A stretch of 64,000 nt of DNA, taken from assembly GCF_013184745.1 (NCBI RefSeq), contig NZ_JAATVU010000006.1, forward strand, positions 62,001 to 126,000. Direction: 5' to 3'. The notes under the pieces were generated by a model, which worked only from the letters and a program-made list of their open reading frames with translations, searched no databases and had not been told where the DNA came from. Source of the DNA: Mangrovicoccus sp. HB161399 (lineage in GTDB: Bacteria; Pseudomonadota; Alphaproteobacteria; Rhodobacterales; Rhodobacteraceae). How positions within the stretch are numbered: position 1 is the stretch's first letter; each line of letters opens with the position of its first letter. The translations under genes were made by a program, and so were the position numbers. This document shows positions 42,424-53,000 of the stretch, one piece after another.

Positions 42424-44280
42424 ATGCAGAAGGCAGTGCGCACGGAAGACCTGCAGGACAGCCACCTGCTCCGCCGCTACCTGCAGGGGCTCTGCAACGA
42501 GCTCCGCGGGCTCGATGCCGGCGCGGTCGCCACCTACATTCCCGAACTCGGCCGCGCCGATCCGTCGGGCTTCGGCATCGCGCTGACCATGACCGACGGC
42601 ACGCAGGTCGCCGCCGGGGATGCCGCGCAGGACGTGACGATCCAGTCGGTCTCGAAACCCTTCATGTACGGCGCCGCGCTGTCCGCGCTCGGCCGGGACG
42701 AGGTCATGGCGAAGGTCGGGGTGGAGCCGACCGGCGAGAGCTTCAACGCCATCGTGCTCGACGAGAGGAACAACCGGCCCTTCAACCCGATGGTCAATGC
42801 AGGCGCCATCGCGGTGTCCTCGCTGCTCTCGGGCGGCGACGCGCCGGCGGACGAGGCGCGGATGCTCGGGCTCTTCTCCGATCTCGCCGGGCGCGCGCTG
42901 GACATCGACCTGACGGTCCTGGCCTCGGAGACCGAGACCGGACACAGGAACCGCGCCATCGCCTGGCTGATGCTGAATTCCGGCATGATCGAGGGCGATC
43001 CCGACCGGGTGCTGGACCTCTATTTCAGGCAATGCTCGGTGCTGGTCGATTGCCGCGACCTGTCGGTCATGGCCGCGACCCTGGCCAATGGCGGCACCAA
43101 CCCGCTGACCGGCCGCCAGGTCTACTCGCCCGCGGTCACCCAGGACGTGCTGTCGGTGATGGCGACCTGCGGGATGTACGACTATGCCGGGCAATGGATC
43201 TTCGACGTGGGCCTGCCCGCGAAATCGGGCGTCTCGGGGCTGGTCTGCGCCGTCGTGCCGGGGCAGTTCGGCCTGGCGGTCTGGTCGCCGCGGCTCGACG
43301 GGGTCGGCAATTCGGTGCGCGGCATCGAGGTCTGCCGCCGCATGGTCTCGGATTTCGGGCTGCATTCCTTCGCCGCCCATCTCGATCCGGGCGCGGTGAT
43401 CCGGCGCGAATACAGCAATGCCGAGGTCACCTCGAACCGCGAGCGCACCGCCGCCCAGAACGAGATCCTGTCGGTGCACGGACGGGCGCTGAAGGTGATC
43501 GAGCTGCAGGGGCCGCTCTATTTCGCCTCCGCCGAGAAGGCGGTGCGGCGCGCCGGGCAGCTGGCGGCGGGCTGCGAGACCCTGATCCTCGATTTCCGCC
43601 ATGCCGGCAGCATCGACACGGCGGCGGCCGCGCTCCTGGGACAGCTGCCCGGCGCGCTGGCCGGGAGCGGCTGCCGGCTCTGCTTCACCGGTCTCGGGAC
43701 CCGGACCGACGCGTCCGAGCTGGAAGCGGCGCTGGCCACCGTTCCCGCCGACAGCCTGGCCCGCTTCGCCGATACCGACCATGCGATCGAGGCGCATGAG
43801 GATGCGCTCATCGCCCGCGAGGCGCGCCCCTCCGACGGGCGGCTCGCCCAGCTGGCCGAACTGGGCATCTTCGAGGGGATCGCGCCCGGCGAGCTTGCAG
43901 CGCTGGAGAAGGTCGCGACCATGCTGTCCTTCGCCACAGGGCAGCGGATCATCACCGCGGGCGACGAGGCCCGCGCCTTCTTCGTCGTGGCCCGCGGCCA
44001 GGTCGACATCCTCGTCGCCATGCCGGACGGGCAGGAGCGCCGGGTCAGCTCGGTCGGGCCGGGCCAGTCCTTCGGCGAGATGGCGCTGCTCGACGGCGCG
44101 CCCCGCTCGGCCCATGCCGATGCCCATGGCGAGGCGATCTGCTTCGTCTTCTCGATCGCCGCGATCCGCGAGATCGCCCGCGACCGCCCCGCCCTTCTGA
44201 ACGTCATCTACGCCAACCTGATCCGCAGCCTCTCCGGACGGCTGCGCCAGGCCAACAGCCAGATCATCGCCTATGAATAG
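42424..44280 (+). CDS. glsA: Glutaminase fused to STAS and cyclic-nucleotide-binding domains
   Basis: A 618-residue protein. Residues about 20-315 are a serine-dependent glutaminase that hydrolyses glutamine to glutamate and ammonia: Ser75-x-x-Lys78 in [14 protein letters not shown] at 121-129, the M-Y-D-Y-A-G motif at 251-256, and Lys267 in A-K-S-G-V. Residues about 350-450 are a STAS domain. Residues about 475-600 are a cyclic-nucleotide-binding domain whose phosphate cassette is intact: [14 protein letters not shown] at 550-563, with Glu552 and Arg561 as cAMP ligands. So the enzyme is probably gated by cAMP or cGMP. The last gene of this operon encodes a nucleotide cyclase. Ribosome site GGGGGAAC precedes ATG 42424. 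Confidence 0.92.
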   Translation: MQKAVRTEDLQDSHLLRRYLQGLCNELRGLDAGAVATYIPELGRADPSGFGIALTMTDGTQVAAGDAAQDVTIQSVSKPFMYGAALSALGRDEVMAKVGVEPTGESFNAIVLDERNNRPFNPMVNAGAIAVSSLLSGGDAPADEARMLGLFSDLAGRALDIDLTVLASETETGHRNRAIAWLMLNSGMIEGDPDRVLDLYFRQCSVLVDCRDLSVMAATLANGGTNPLTGRQVYSPAVTQDVLSVMATCGMYDYAGQWIFDVGLPAKSGVSGLVCAVVPGQFGLAVWSPRLDGVGNSVRGIEVCRRMVSDFGLHSFAAHLDPGAVIRREYSNAEVTSNRERTAAQNEILSVHGRALKVIELQGPLYFASAEKAVRRAGQLAAGCETLILDFRHAGSIDTAAAALLGQLPGALAGSGCRLCFTGLGTRTDASELEAALATVPADSLARFADTDHAIEAHEDALIAREARPSDGRLAQLAELGIFEGIAPGELAALEKVATMLSFATGQRIITAGDEARAFFVVARGQVDILVAMPDGQERRVSSVGPGQSFGEMALLDGAPRSAHADAHGEAICFVFSIAAIREIARDRPALLNVIYANLIRSLSGRLRQANSQIIAYE

Positions 44281-44298
44281 CGCCGCCGGAGACCTGCC

Positions 44299-45018
44299 AT
44301 GACCTGCCGCCTGCCTGCCGCCCTCGCGCTGCTGATCCTGCCCGCGCTGCCCGCCGGAGCGCAGAGCCTGGAGGACAGCGCCGCGCGGCTGGCCGAATTG
44401 CTGCGCGCCGGGCGCGCGGTGATCTCGGAAAACCAGGCGCTGATCAACGATCCGGGCCTGGGCGACAAGGGGCTGACGCCCGAGGCGTTCCTGTCGCAGG
44501 TCACCGCGGCCTTCCTCGCCCGCACCGGATCGCCCGCGGTCTCGGAGGATCTGCCGCCCTTCCAGCGCGCGCTGGCCGAGGCGCAGCTGGAGGCAATGGG
44601 CCAGACCATCGCCGAGGCGCAGCCGCTGATCAACATGGAGGGCGTGGGGTTCAAGGGCTTCATCCCCGCGGTCTTCGCCCGGCTGGCCAACGAGCGCTTC
44701 GGCGAGCTGGCGGACGGCCGGGCCGCGGTCAAGATCACCGCCCCGCCCGAACTGGTCCGCAACCGCAAGGCGCGGCCAGACGACTGGGAACGCGCGGTGA
44801 TCGAGGACCGCTTCCTGTCGGCGGGCTGGACCCGGGGCGAGGCCTATGCCGAGGAGACCGGCCCCGGGTTCCGCATGCTGATCCCGGAATACTATTCGGA
44901 GTCGTGCCTTGCCTGCCATGGCAGCCCGGCCGGCGAGACCGATGTCACCGGCTTCCCCAAGGAGGGCAAGGCGGCAGGCGATCTCGGCGGCGCCATCTCG
45001 ATCACGCTCAGGCCATGA
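44299..45018 (+). CDS. DUF3365 c-type haem sensor protein, secreted
   Basis: A 239-residue protein. Residues 1-21 are a signal peptide ending A-G-A. The rest is a DUF3365 (Tll0287-like) domain, a PAS-like sensory fold with covalent haem. The haem site is C203-L-A-C206-H207, preceded by the typical P-E-Y-Y-S-E-S, and followed by [17 protein letters not shown]. Such domains are known as periplasmic redox or gas sensors, often fused to kinases; here it is a separate gene whose stop overlaps the start of a histidine kinase (ATGA). It probably passes a redox or nitric-oxide-type signal to that kinase; this is inferred. Confidence 0.88.
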   Translation: MTCRLPAALALLILPALPAGAQSLEDSAARLAELLRAGRAVISENQALINDPGLGDKGLTPEAFLSQVTAAFLARTGSPAVSEDLPPFQRALAEAQLEAMGQTIAEAQPLINMEGVGFKGFIPAVFARLANERFGELADGRAAVKITAPPELVRNRKARPDDWERAVIEDRFLSAGWTRGEAYAEETGPGFRMLIPEYYSESCLACHGSPAGETDVTGFPKEGKAAGDLGGAISITLRP

Positions 45019-47651
45019 CGCGTCCGGGCTGGATCACCGCGCACCGCATCCCCTGGCGGATCGGCACGCTCTCGGCCGTCCTTCTGGGCGCGCTGGCGGT
45101 CTCCACGCTGGTGGTGGCCTGGGAATTCTCGGCCAACCAGCGGCGCATCGCCGAGGCAACGGAGCGGTTCCACCAGCTCCAGGTCGCCGCCGAGGCGGAA
45201 CGCGCCTTCGCCGACATGCGCTACTGGCTGACCGAGCTGTCCGTCAGCCTGCTGACCCTGTCGGAACGCCGCGCCGAGGCGGCGCGCGGGTCGCTCGGCG
45301 AGGGGCTGGACCGGCTGGCGGAATTCGCGCCGGACAGGGCCGCACAGATCGGCGCGGCGGTGGCGCGCTACCACGACATCTCCATGGCGGCGGTCGAGGC
45401 CTATACCGGCGACAACCGCATCGTCGGCAACGCCCGCATGGCCGAGGCGCGGCTGCAGAGCGCCGAGGTTGAGGAGGTCTTCTCCGGCATGGTCGGGCAG
45501 CTCGCCGCCGATGCCGATGCCGCCAACATCGCCGCCGCCGCCGCCTCGCAGGCGGCACGGCGGCGCGCGGTGATCGCCTGCCTCGCGATCATGGCGGCGG
45601 GCACGCTGCTGACCCTGCGGGTGCTGCGCCAGATCCTGCAGCCGCTGTCGCGCATCGACCGCGCCATGGCGGAACTGCAGGAGGGACGCGCCCCCTCGGA
45701 CCTTCCCCCCGAGGGACCGGACGAGTTCGGGCGGCTGTCGCGGACCCTGCGCGACCTGCACGAGACCCAGGCCGCGCGGCGGCGGCTGGAGGCCGAGGCC
45801 GCGCGGCAGCGGCGCACCGTGGTCACGGCGGTGGAGACCATCCCCGACGGCTTCGCGCTCTACGATGCCGATGACCGGCTGGTGCTGAGGAACCGTCGCC
45901 TGTCAGAGATGTTTCCCGCGACGGCCGCGCTGCCGGAGGGACACAGCTATGCCGATTTCCTCGACGCCCAGATCGGCGCGGGCACGGCGGCGGCAGGCGG
46001 TCGCGATCCGGCGGAATGGCGCACCGACCGGCTGAAGCTCCATGCCCGCCCCGAAGGCTCGCGCGAAGAGGTGCCCTATGCCGGCGGCTGGCTGATGCTG
46101 GCGCAGCGGCGCACGCCCGACGGCGGCACGGTCTGCGTCTATTCCGACATCACCGAGCTGCGTGCCCGCGAGGCCGAGGCCCGTGCCGCCAACCAGTCGA
46201 AGAGCCGCTTCCTCGCCTCGATGAGCCACGAGCTGCGCACGCCGCTGAACGCCATCATCGGCTATTCCGAGATGCTGATCGAGGATGCCGGGGAAACCGG
46301 CGACCTGTCGGCAGTGCCGGATCTGGAGCGGATCATGGGCTCGGGCCGGCACCTTCTGGCGCTGATCAACGACATTCTCGACCTTTCCAAGATCGAGGCC
46401 GGGAAGATGGAACTGCATCTCGAGGAGGTCGACCTGGCCGCGCTCTGCCGCGATGTCGAGGCAACCGTCGCGCCCCTGGTGGCGAAGAACGGCAACCGGC
46501 TGCGGCTGGAGCTGCCCGCAGCGCCCGGCACGATGGCGGCGGACCGCACCAAGCTGCGCCAGATCCTGTTCAACCTGCTGTCGAACGCCGCGAAATTCAC
46601 CGAGGACGGCGAAATCGCCATGGCGCTGGACCGACCCGGCGGCGCCGTGCGCTTCACCGTGCGCGACCAGGGGATCGGGCTGAGCGGCGCGCAGATGGCG
46701 AAGCTGTTCCAGCCCTTCGCCCAGGCCGATGCCTCCACCTCGGCGCGCTACGGCGGCACCGGGCTGGGCCTGTCGCTGGTGCGCAGCTTCGCGCAGATGA
46801 TGGGCGGCGAGGTCACGGTCGAAAGCGCGCCGGGGCAAGGCGCGACCTTCGCCGTCACCCTGCCCGCATCCGGCGCGGAAGAGGAGCGGGCGGACGGGCT
46901 GGGCGTGCTGGTCATCGACGACGATCCGGCGGCGCTGGCGACGCTGGCGGCACAGGTCCGAGCCGAGGGCTACCGGGTGATGCAGGCCGCCGATCCCGAG
47001 ACCGGGCTGGAGCTGGCCCGCGCGCATCTGCCCGACGTGATCCTGCTCGACGTGATCATGCCGCGCCGCGACGGCTGGTCGGTGCTGCGCGAGCTGAAGG
47101 CCGATCCGCGGCTCTGCGAGATCCCGGTGATCCTGGTCACTGTGGTGGCCGACCGAGAGATGGGGCTGGCTTTCGGCGCGGTCGACCACATGGTCAAGCC
47201 GGTCGATGCCGGGCTGCTGCTCGACCGGATCGCCCGGCTGGCCGGGGACCGCTCTCAGGGCGTGCTGGTGGTTGATGACGACCCGGCGACCCGCGCGCTC
47301 TTCCGCCGCCTGCTGGTCCGCGAGGGCTGGGAGGTGCGCGAGGCCGCCGACGGGGCGCGCGCCCTGGCGCTGATCGCCGAGCGGCCGCCGGGACTGGTCA
47401 TCCTCGACCTGATGATGCCGGATATCGACGGATTCGAGGTGCTCAGGCGGCTGCGCGACGGCGAAAGCGGCCGCGACATCCCGGTGATCGTCGCCACATC
47501 GAAGGACCTCTCGCGGCGGGAAATCGGCTGGCTGGGCGACCATGCCCGAGAGGTGGTCCGCAAGGGCGCGGACGGGCGCGCCGAACTGCTGGCCGCGCTG
47601 CGCCGGCTCGCCGCGGCAGGGCCGCAGGAACGGAAGGACAGGCTGCCATGA
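45015..47651 (+). CDS. Hybrid sensor histidine kinase with two receiver domains
   Basis: An 878-residue inner-membrane kinase. Order: membrane helix (about 17-37), periplasmic helical domain (about 38-183), membrane helix (about 184-203), HAMP-like linker, PAS domain (about 265-380), phosphoacceptor domain with His405 in M-S-H-E-L-R-T-P, ATPase domain with N-box (N-L-L-S-N-A-A-K-F) and G boxes (D-Q-G-I-G-L and G-G-T-G-L-G-L-S), receiver 1 (about 629-735; Asp679, Lys728), and receiver 2 (about 749-855; Asp798). It overlaps the haem-sensor gene upstream and the single-receiver gene downstream. The periplasmic part is a plausible contact for the DUF3365 protein. Confidence 0.93.
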   Translation: MTRPGWITAHRIPWRIGTLSAVLLGALAVSTLVVAWEFSANQRRIAEATERFHQLQVAAEAERAFADMRYWLTELSVSLLTLSERRAEAARGSLGEGLDRLAEFAPDRAAQIGAAVARYHDISMAAVEAYTGDNRIVGNARMAEARLQSAEVEEVFSGMVGQLAADADAANIAAAAASQAARRRAVIACLAIMAAGTLLTLRVLRQILQPLSRIDRAMAELQEGRAPSDLPPEGPDEFGRLSRTLRDLHETQAARRRLEAEAARQRRTVVTAVETIPDGFALYDADDRLVLRNRRLSEMFPATAALPEGHSYADFLDAQIGAGTAAAGGRDPAEWRTDRLKLHARPEGSREEVPYAGGWLMLAQRRTPDGGTVCVYSDITELRAREAEARAANQSKSRFLASMSHELRTPLNAIIGYSEMLIEDAGETGDLSAVPDLERIMGSGRHLLALINDILDLSKIEAGKMELHLEEVDLAALCRDVEATVAPLVAKNGNRLRLELPAAPGTMAADRTKLRQILFNLLSNAAKFTEDGEIAMALDRPGGAVRFTVRDQGIGLSGAQMAKLFQPFAQADASTSARYGGTGLGLSLVRSFAQMMGGEVTVESAPGQGATFAVTLPASGAEEERADGLGVLVIDDDPAALATLAAQVRAEGYRVMQAADPETGLELARAHLPDVILLDVIMPRRDGWSVLRELKADPRLCEIPVILVTVVADREMGLAFGAVDHMVKPVDAGLLLDRIARLAGDRSQGVLVVDDDPATRALFRRLLVREGWEVREAADGARALALIAERPPGLVILDLMMPDIDGFEVLRRLRDGESGRDIPVIVATSKDLSRREIGWLGDHAREVVRKGADGRAELLAALRRLAAAGPQERKDRLP

Positions 47652-48022
47652 CAACCGTGCTGATCGTCGAGGACAACGAGCTGAATCTCGACATGCTGTC
47701 GCGCCGGCTGGCGCGGAAGGGCTTCGAGGTGATCCCGGCCATGGACGGCGAGGCCGGGCTGGAAACCTGCCGCCGCGCGCTGCCGGACATCGTGCTGATG
47801 GACATGAGCCTGCCCCGGCTCGACGGCTGGAGCGCGACGCGCGCGCTGAAGGCCGATCCGGCCACCGCCGCGATCCCGGTCATCGCCCTGACCGCCCATG
47901 CGATGGAGGCCGACCGGCAGAAGGCGCTGGCGGCCGGCTGCGACGCCTTCGCGACCAAGCCGGTGGAGCTGCCCGCGCTGCTGGCAGAGATGGCGCGTCT
48001 CCTGGAGAGGCCGGACAGATGA
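47648..48022 (+). CDS. DivK-like single-domain response regulator
   Basis: A 124-residue stand-alone receiver. The acidic pocket is E8-D9, the phosphoacceptor Asp52 is in V-L-M-D-M-S-L-P, the switch Thr82 and Lys104 are present. There is no output domain. It overlaps the kinase gene by four bases and the cyclase gene by four. Such proteins shuttle phosphate or act as allosteric partners; here it could link the kinase to the downstream receiver-cyclase. Confidence 0.92.
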   Translation: MTTVLIVEDNELNLDMLSRRLARKGFEVIPAMDGEAGLETCRRALPDIVLMDMSLPRLDGWSATRALKADPATAAIPVIALTAHAMEADRQKALAAGCDAFATKPVELPALLAEMARLLERPDR

Positions 48023-49536
48023 GCGCGGTCGAGGGAATCCGCGAAAAGGCCTTCGTCATCCGCGTGGCGCAGCGCCTTGCCGGTCCGGCCGAGGCGATCG
48101 CGGGCTTCCAGGAGATCATCGTCGAGGAGCTGCGCGCGGCCGGTCCGGCGGAAGCCTTGGAGGACGCTCTGAAGGTGCAGGAAGCGGCGCGCATGCTGCT
48201 GCTGCAGGTCTCGGCGCTGACCGGCGGCGGCAGCCCGCCCGACCGGGCGCGGCTGCGCCATGACCTGCGCACGCCAGTCAACGCGGTGCTCGGCTATTCC
48301 GAGCTGATCCTCGAGGAGCATGCCGGTACCCTGCCCGCTGCGGTGCTGGCCGACATCCGCACGGTGATCGGCGAATGCGCACTGCTGGTCGGCCAGATCG
48401 ACCGGGTCACCGGGGACGCGGCCGAGATCGAGACCGCCGCCATCGACGCCCTGGCCGCGGTGTCGCTGGAACGCACGCTGACACGGTCGCGGCGGCGCAG
48501 GGAAGAACTGGCCGGCCATGTGCTGGTGATCGATGACACCCAGCAGACCCGCGAGCTGCTGCGCCGCCAGCTGATGCGCCAGGGCCACGAGGTGACGGCG
48601 GCGGCCAGCGCGGCGGAGGCGCTGGAGATCCTCGAGCGCGGCGGCATCGAGCTGGCGCTGGTTGACATCCTGATGCCCGACATGAACGGGATCGAGCTGC
48701 TGACGCGGCTGCGCGCGCAGGACCGCTGGCAGCAGCTTCCGGTCATCATGGTCTCGGGCCTGACGGATCTGCGCGCGGTGACGCGCTGCATCGAGGCGGG
48801 TGCCGAGGACTACCTGGAGAAGCCGGTCGATGCGGTTCTGCTGCGCAGCCGGGTGCAGGCGGCACTGCAGAAGGCGCGCTGGCAGCAGAAGGAACACGAC
48901 TACATCGCCCAGGTGGAATACGAGCGCGACCGGGCGGATGCGCTCTTGCACGCGATGCTGCCCGCGCCGGTGATCCGGCGGCTGCGCGCGGGCGAGGAGG
49001 TGATCGCCGACCGCTTCGACGCAGCCACCATCGTCTTCGCCGACATCGTCGATTTCACCCCGCTGACCAGGCGCATTCCGGCCGAGGAGCTGGTCGGACG
49101 GCTGGCCGAGCTGTTCCTGGCATTCGACGGCATCGCCGAGCGCCACGGGATCGAGAAGATCAAGACCATCGGCGACGCCTACATGGCGGCCTGCGGGGTG
49201 CCCGAGCCTGCCGAAGACCATGCCGCCCGCGCCTTCGATTTCGCCCGGGACCTGATCGCCGCCACGCGGGACGGCAGCGGCGGGCTGGACATCCGCGTCG
49301 GGCTGCATGCCGGGCCGGTCGTGGCCGGGCTGATCGGGCGGGTGCGCTTCCTCTACGATGTCTGGGGCGAGACGGTGAACCTGGCCAGCCGGCTGGAATC
49401 GACCGGGGTGCCGGGGCATATCCACCTGACCGGGGAGGCGGCGGCGCATCTGCGCGCCGACCAACGCCGCGGCTGGGAGGCCCGCGGCGCCGAGCTCAAG
49501 GGCATCGGCTGGACCGAGACCTTCCTCGCGCGCTGA
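48019..49536 (+). CDS. Receiver domain-class III adenylate/guanylate cyclase with an orphan H-box
   Basis: A 505-residue cytosolic protein. Residues about 78-100 read R-L-R-H81-D-L-R-T-P-V-N-A-V-L-G-Y-S-E, a histidine-kinase phosphoacceptor motif, but no ATPase domain follows. Residues about 167-285 are a receiver (Asp216, Lys268). After a coiled segment (about 285-310) comes a class III cyclase (about 330-500) with both metal aspartates (Asp342 in F-A-D-I-V-D-F and Asp386 in T-I-G-D-A-Y), the purine-binding Lys382 and Asp447, and N-L-A-S-R (454-458) for transition-state stabilisation. It should make cAMP (or cGMP) under control of phosphorylation. The likely target in the same operon is the cyclic-nucleotide domain of the glutaminase. 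Confidence 0.9.
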   Translation: MSAVEGIREKAFVIRVAQRLAGPAEAIAGFQEIIVEELRAAGPAEALEDALKVQEAARMLLLQVSALTGGGSPPDRARLRHDLRTPVNAVLGYSELILEEHAGTLPAAVLADIRTVIGECALLVGQIDRVTGDAAEIETAAIDALAAVSLERTLTRSRRRREELAGHVLVIDDTQQTRELLRRQLMRQGHEVTAAASAAEALEILERGGIELALVDILMPDMNGIELLTRLRAQDRWQQLPVIMVSGLTDLRAVTRCIEAGAEDYLEKPVDAVLLRSRVQAALQKARWQQKEHDYIAQVEYERDRADALLHAMLPAPVIRRLRAGEEVIADRFDAATIVFADIVDFTPLTRRIPAEELVGRLAELFLAFDGIAERHGIEKIKTIGDAYMAACGVPEPAEDHAARAFDFARDLIAATRDGSGGLDIRVGLHAGPVVAGLIGRVRFLYDVWGETVNLASRLESTGVPGHIHLTGEAAAHLRADQRRGWEARGAELKGIGWTETFLAR

Positions 49537-50007
49537 TCCGGCCGCTTTCCGGCGGGCCGCCGCGCGGAAAATGGAAAACGCAGCCTTTACCATTTCCGCA
49601 TGTTTCTGCCGACGTTTCCCGCATCGGTCGTCTGCATTTCCGCGGCGGTCCGGTTTTCAAAGCGACCCGCACGGAAAAACGGTCCGCGGCCGCGCCGCCG
49701 GCATGAAACGGGCCAGATCCTGCCGCGATCTGCGGGAAAGAAGGCTGTTCCATGGCCTTTCCGGGATGCGGGAATCGGGAATTCCGGCGAAAATGGGGCA
49801 GCATTTCGGCAGGGTAAAAATGCCCGAACGGACCGCCCCCCGGAAAACGGGGAAAATCCTTTCGCTGCGGAACTTTGAAAATTGGAAATACCATCCCGTT
49901 GGTTAAATGCGGGCGCTTTTCTACCTTGCCCGCAAGCCACCGGAACCAGGTTTCCGGACCGGCCTGAAAATCCGGGCGGTCCGGGCCAACGAGTGGAGTT
50001 TCCTGTC
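49537..50007. other. 471-base non-coding stretch upstream of the RTX protease
   Basis: No frame reads like a protein. The stretch is unusually rich in GGAAA/TTTCC words on both strands and contains the AT-rich segment TTGAAAATTGGAAATACC near 49876-49893 and a GCGGGC/GCCCGC stem at about 49908-49933. It probably holds the promoter and leader of the protease gene. I could not define a -10/-35 pair with proper spacing. Confidence 0.4.
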
Positions 50008-53000
50008 ATGTGCGATATCTGCAGCTCGGTCCGCGTCGTATCCGATGATTGCAGCTACGAGGGTCTCGCAGCGGCCGATTACGCGGGGACCGGCGGCAGC
50101 GCCACCATTTCGGCTTCGCTTCCGAGCTACACGCCCGAGCAGATCGCGGATTACCTCGAAAGCGGCTACTGGCAGTACAACGGCACCTCCGACCACCATT
50201 TCGACGTGGCGGCCGGCGGAACGCTGATGGTGAAGATCTCCGGGCTGAGTTCCAAGTACAAGACCTTCGCCCGCGACGCGCTGAAGGCCTGGAGCGAGGT
50301 CTCGGGCATCAAGTTCGTCGAGACCACGACCAGCAGCGCCGCGCAGATCATCATGGATGACGCGGTCGCCGGCAGCGCCTATGCCTCGGGCAGCTGGGAC
50401 GGCAACGGCATCGTCAGCCAGATGAGCATCAATATCGGCGCCGACTGGGACGACATCTGCGGCGACGCCTATACCTACCAGACCTTCCTGCACGAGATCG
50501 GCCATTCGCTGGGCCTGGGCCATGCCGGGCGCTACAACGGCTCCGCGCAGCTTTCCGACCGCGTCTTCGCCAATGACAGCTGGCAGGCGACGGTCATGTC
50601 GTATTTCGACCAGAACCAGAACCCGGATGTCGATGCGGACGTGTCCTACACCTCGACGCTGATGGCCGCGGACATCATCGCGATCCGCAACATCTACGGC
50701 GCCAATGTCACGGTCAATTCCGGGAACTCCGTCTACGGCGCGAATACCAACGTCACCGGCACGCTGTCGCAGCTCTCGGCCAAGCTGGCCTCGGGCTGGG
50801 CGGCGACGATCTACGACACGGACGGCGAGGACACGCTGGATTTCAGCGATCTCGCCGCGGGCAGCCGCATCAACATCCTGCGCGGCGGCGTCTCCGACAT
50901 CGGCGGGCGCACCGGCAACCTGATCATCGACACCTTCTCCGACATCGAGAACGTCACCACCGGCAGCGGCAGCGACACCGTCACCGGCAACGCGCTGGAC
51001 AACACGATCCGCGCGGGCGCGGGCAACGACCTGATCGACGGCGGCGCGGGCAACGACACGCTGATCGGCGGCGCGGGCGACGACACGATCGACGGCGGCG
51101 CGGGCGACGATTCCATCTGGCTCGACCTGACTTCGGGCGCGACCGGCAACGACCGGGTGCTGGGCTTCGCCCTCGGCGACCTCGTCGAGGCCTTCACCGG
51201 CACCTACGACCCGGCCTCCTGCTATGCCGGCCACCGCCAGGTCGGCGCCGACCTGTTCCTCGATTTCCTGACCACCAGCGGCCAGGCGGCCTCCGTCTGC
51301 CTCGTGGATACCAGCTGGAACGCCGATGCGCTGAGCTTCGCCGCCGACCGCGTCATCTATGCCGGCACGGCCGCGCCCGCGCCAGCTCCCGCTCCGGAAG
51401 AACCGGCCGATCCCGGCACCGATCCGGCGCCCGCCCCCGACTCCGTCTCGGGCATCGAGATCACCGGCACCGAACAGGACGACACGCTTTCGGGCACCAT
51501 CGGCGACGACACGCTGACCGGCGGGGCCGGAAACGACATCCTGATCGGCAACGGCGGCAATGACGTCTACCGCTTCGACCTGCCCGGCATCACCGGCGGC
51601 GGCGGCTCGGCCGCGCTGCCCCAGAGCGGCAACTTCTTCGGCAATCCCGCGGACGCCTACCTTAATTTCAATCTCGGCACCGGCTACGATCCGCTGGACC
51701 GGATCTACGGCATTGCCGACGGCCAGACCCAGCAGGCGGTCAATGTCGGCTCCACCGCGTCGACCATCCTGATCGACGACCGCATCTCCGAGCTGAAGAT
51801 CTCGGGCACCCTGACCTCGCTGACGGACCTGTCCGAGGGCAGCTTCCACGCCCAGACCCTGGGCGAGAACATCAAGGACAAGCTCGGCATCCACCTGGCG
51901 GCCTATGCCGACCTGGCCTCTGCCGAGTCCGACAAGGGCCTGACGCTGGCGCTGCTCGACGGTCAGGGCGCCCTGTCCTTGGAGATGAAGGTGCTGCTAT
52001 CCATCGCGGCGGGCGGCGGCGCGGCAGGCAGTGCGGCGGACTACGGCCTGCGCCTCGGCAGCTACGACATGACCGGCGACGGCATGCTCGAACTTCTTGT
52101 CGACGGCCGCGGCCAGACCGACATCCTGCGCTTCGAGGGCGACATCGCCAAGCTCGCCTTCGACCATGTCGCCATCGCCAACACCGCCGCCGACACCACC
52201 TTCGCCGACTACCAGGCCGAGATCGACCGGATCGGCGGGCTGATCCAGAACTTCCACGCCGCGACCCTGTCGGACGCGTTCCGCAACACCGTCGACGTGG
52301 CGCGCGACTACTTCTCGATGAGCGTGCTGGATGCCGGGCGCTCCTACGAGATCGACGAGACCGTCAAGTGGTTCCGCATCGGCGGCACGCTCTACGACGC
52401 CACCGACACGACCTCCGAAACCGCCTTCGTCAATCTCGGCGCCCGCGCGGCGATCGAGGCGGGCTACGGGCTGCATGTGGCGGCGATGACCGTGCCGGGC
52501 GACACCACCGCCAGCGCGCGCGAGCTGATGATCTACGACACGGCCGGCAACCTGACCGCCGAGTTCAAGGCGCTGCTGACGATCGCGGATGCCGGCGGCG
52601 CGGTGGACAGCGGCACCGACCTGAACCTGCGGCTGGGCGACTGGTCCGCCGGCGACGCGGCGCTCGAGGTCTATATCGACGGCACCCTGGCCACCGACCG
52701 GGTGACCCTGACCGGGGACCTCGCCGCCGCCGCTCTGGCCTATCTGGGCTCGGCCGCGAACGATCTCGACGCGCTCTTCCCCGAAGCCGTGACGCCGGGC
52801 GCCACGATCCTTTCGGGCGCCGCGCTGAAATACAAGAACTACGACCTGGGGTCCGGCTACGACCCGACGCTGCGCTACTACGATGCGCTGCGGCCGCAGC
52901 AGACGCTGAGCCTGTCGAACCAGGCAACCACCGTGGTGGTCGATGACAGCGTCAACAAGATCCGCCTGACAGGCCGGCTGACCAACACCAACGATGCCGA

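Noticed and set aside
51001..51120. Short tandem repeats that look like a repeat array or CRISPR at DNA level
   Set aside because: They are the codons of RTX glycine-aspartate repeats inside the protease gene, not spacers and repeats.
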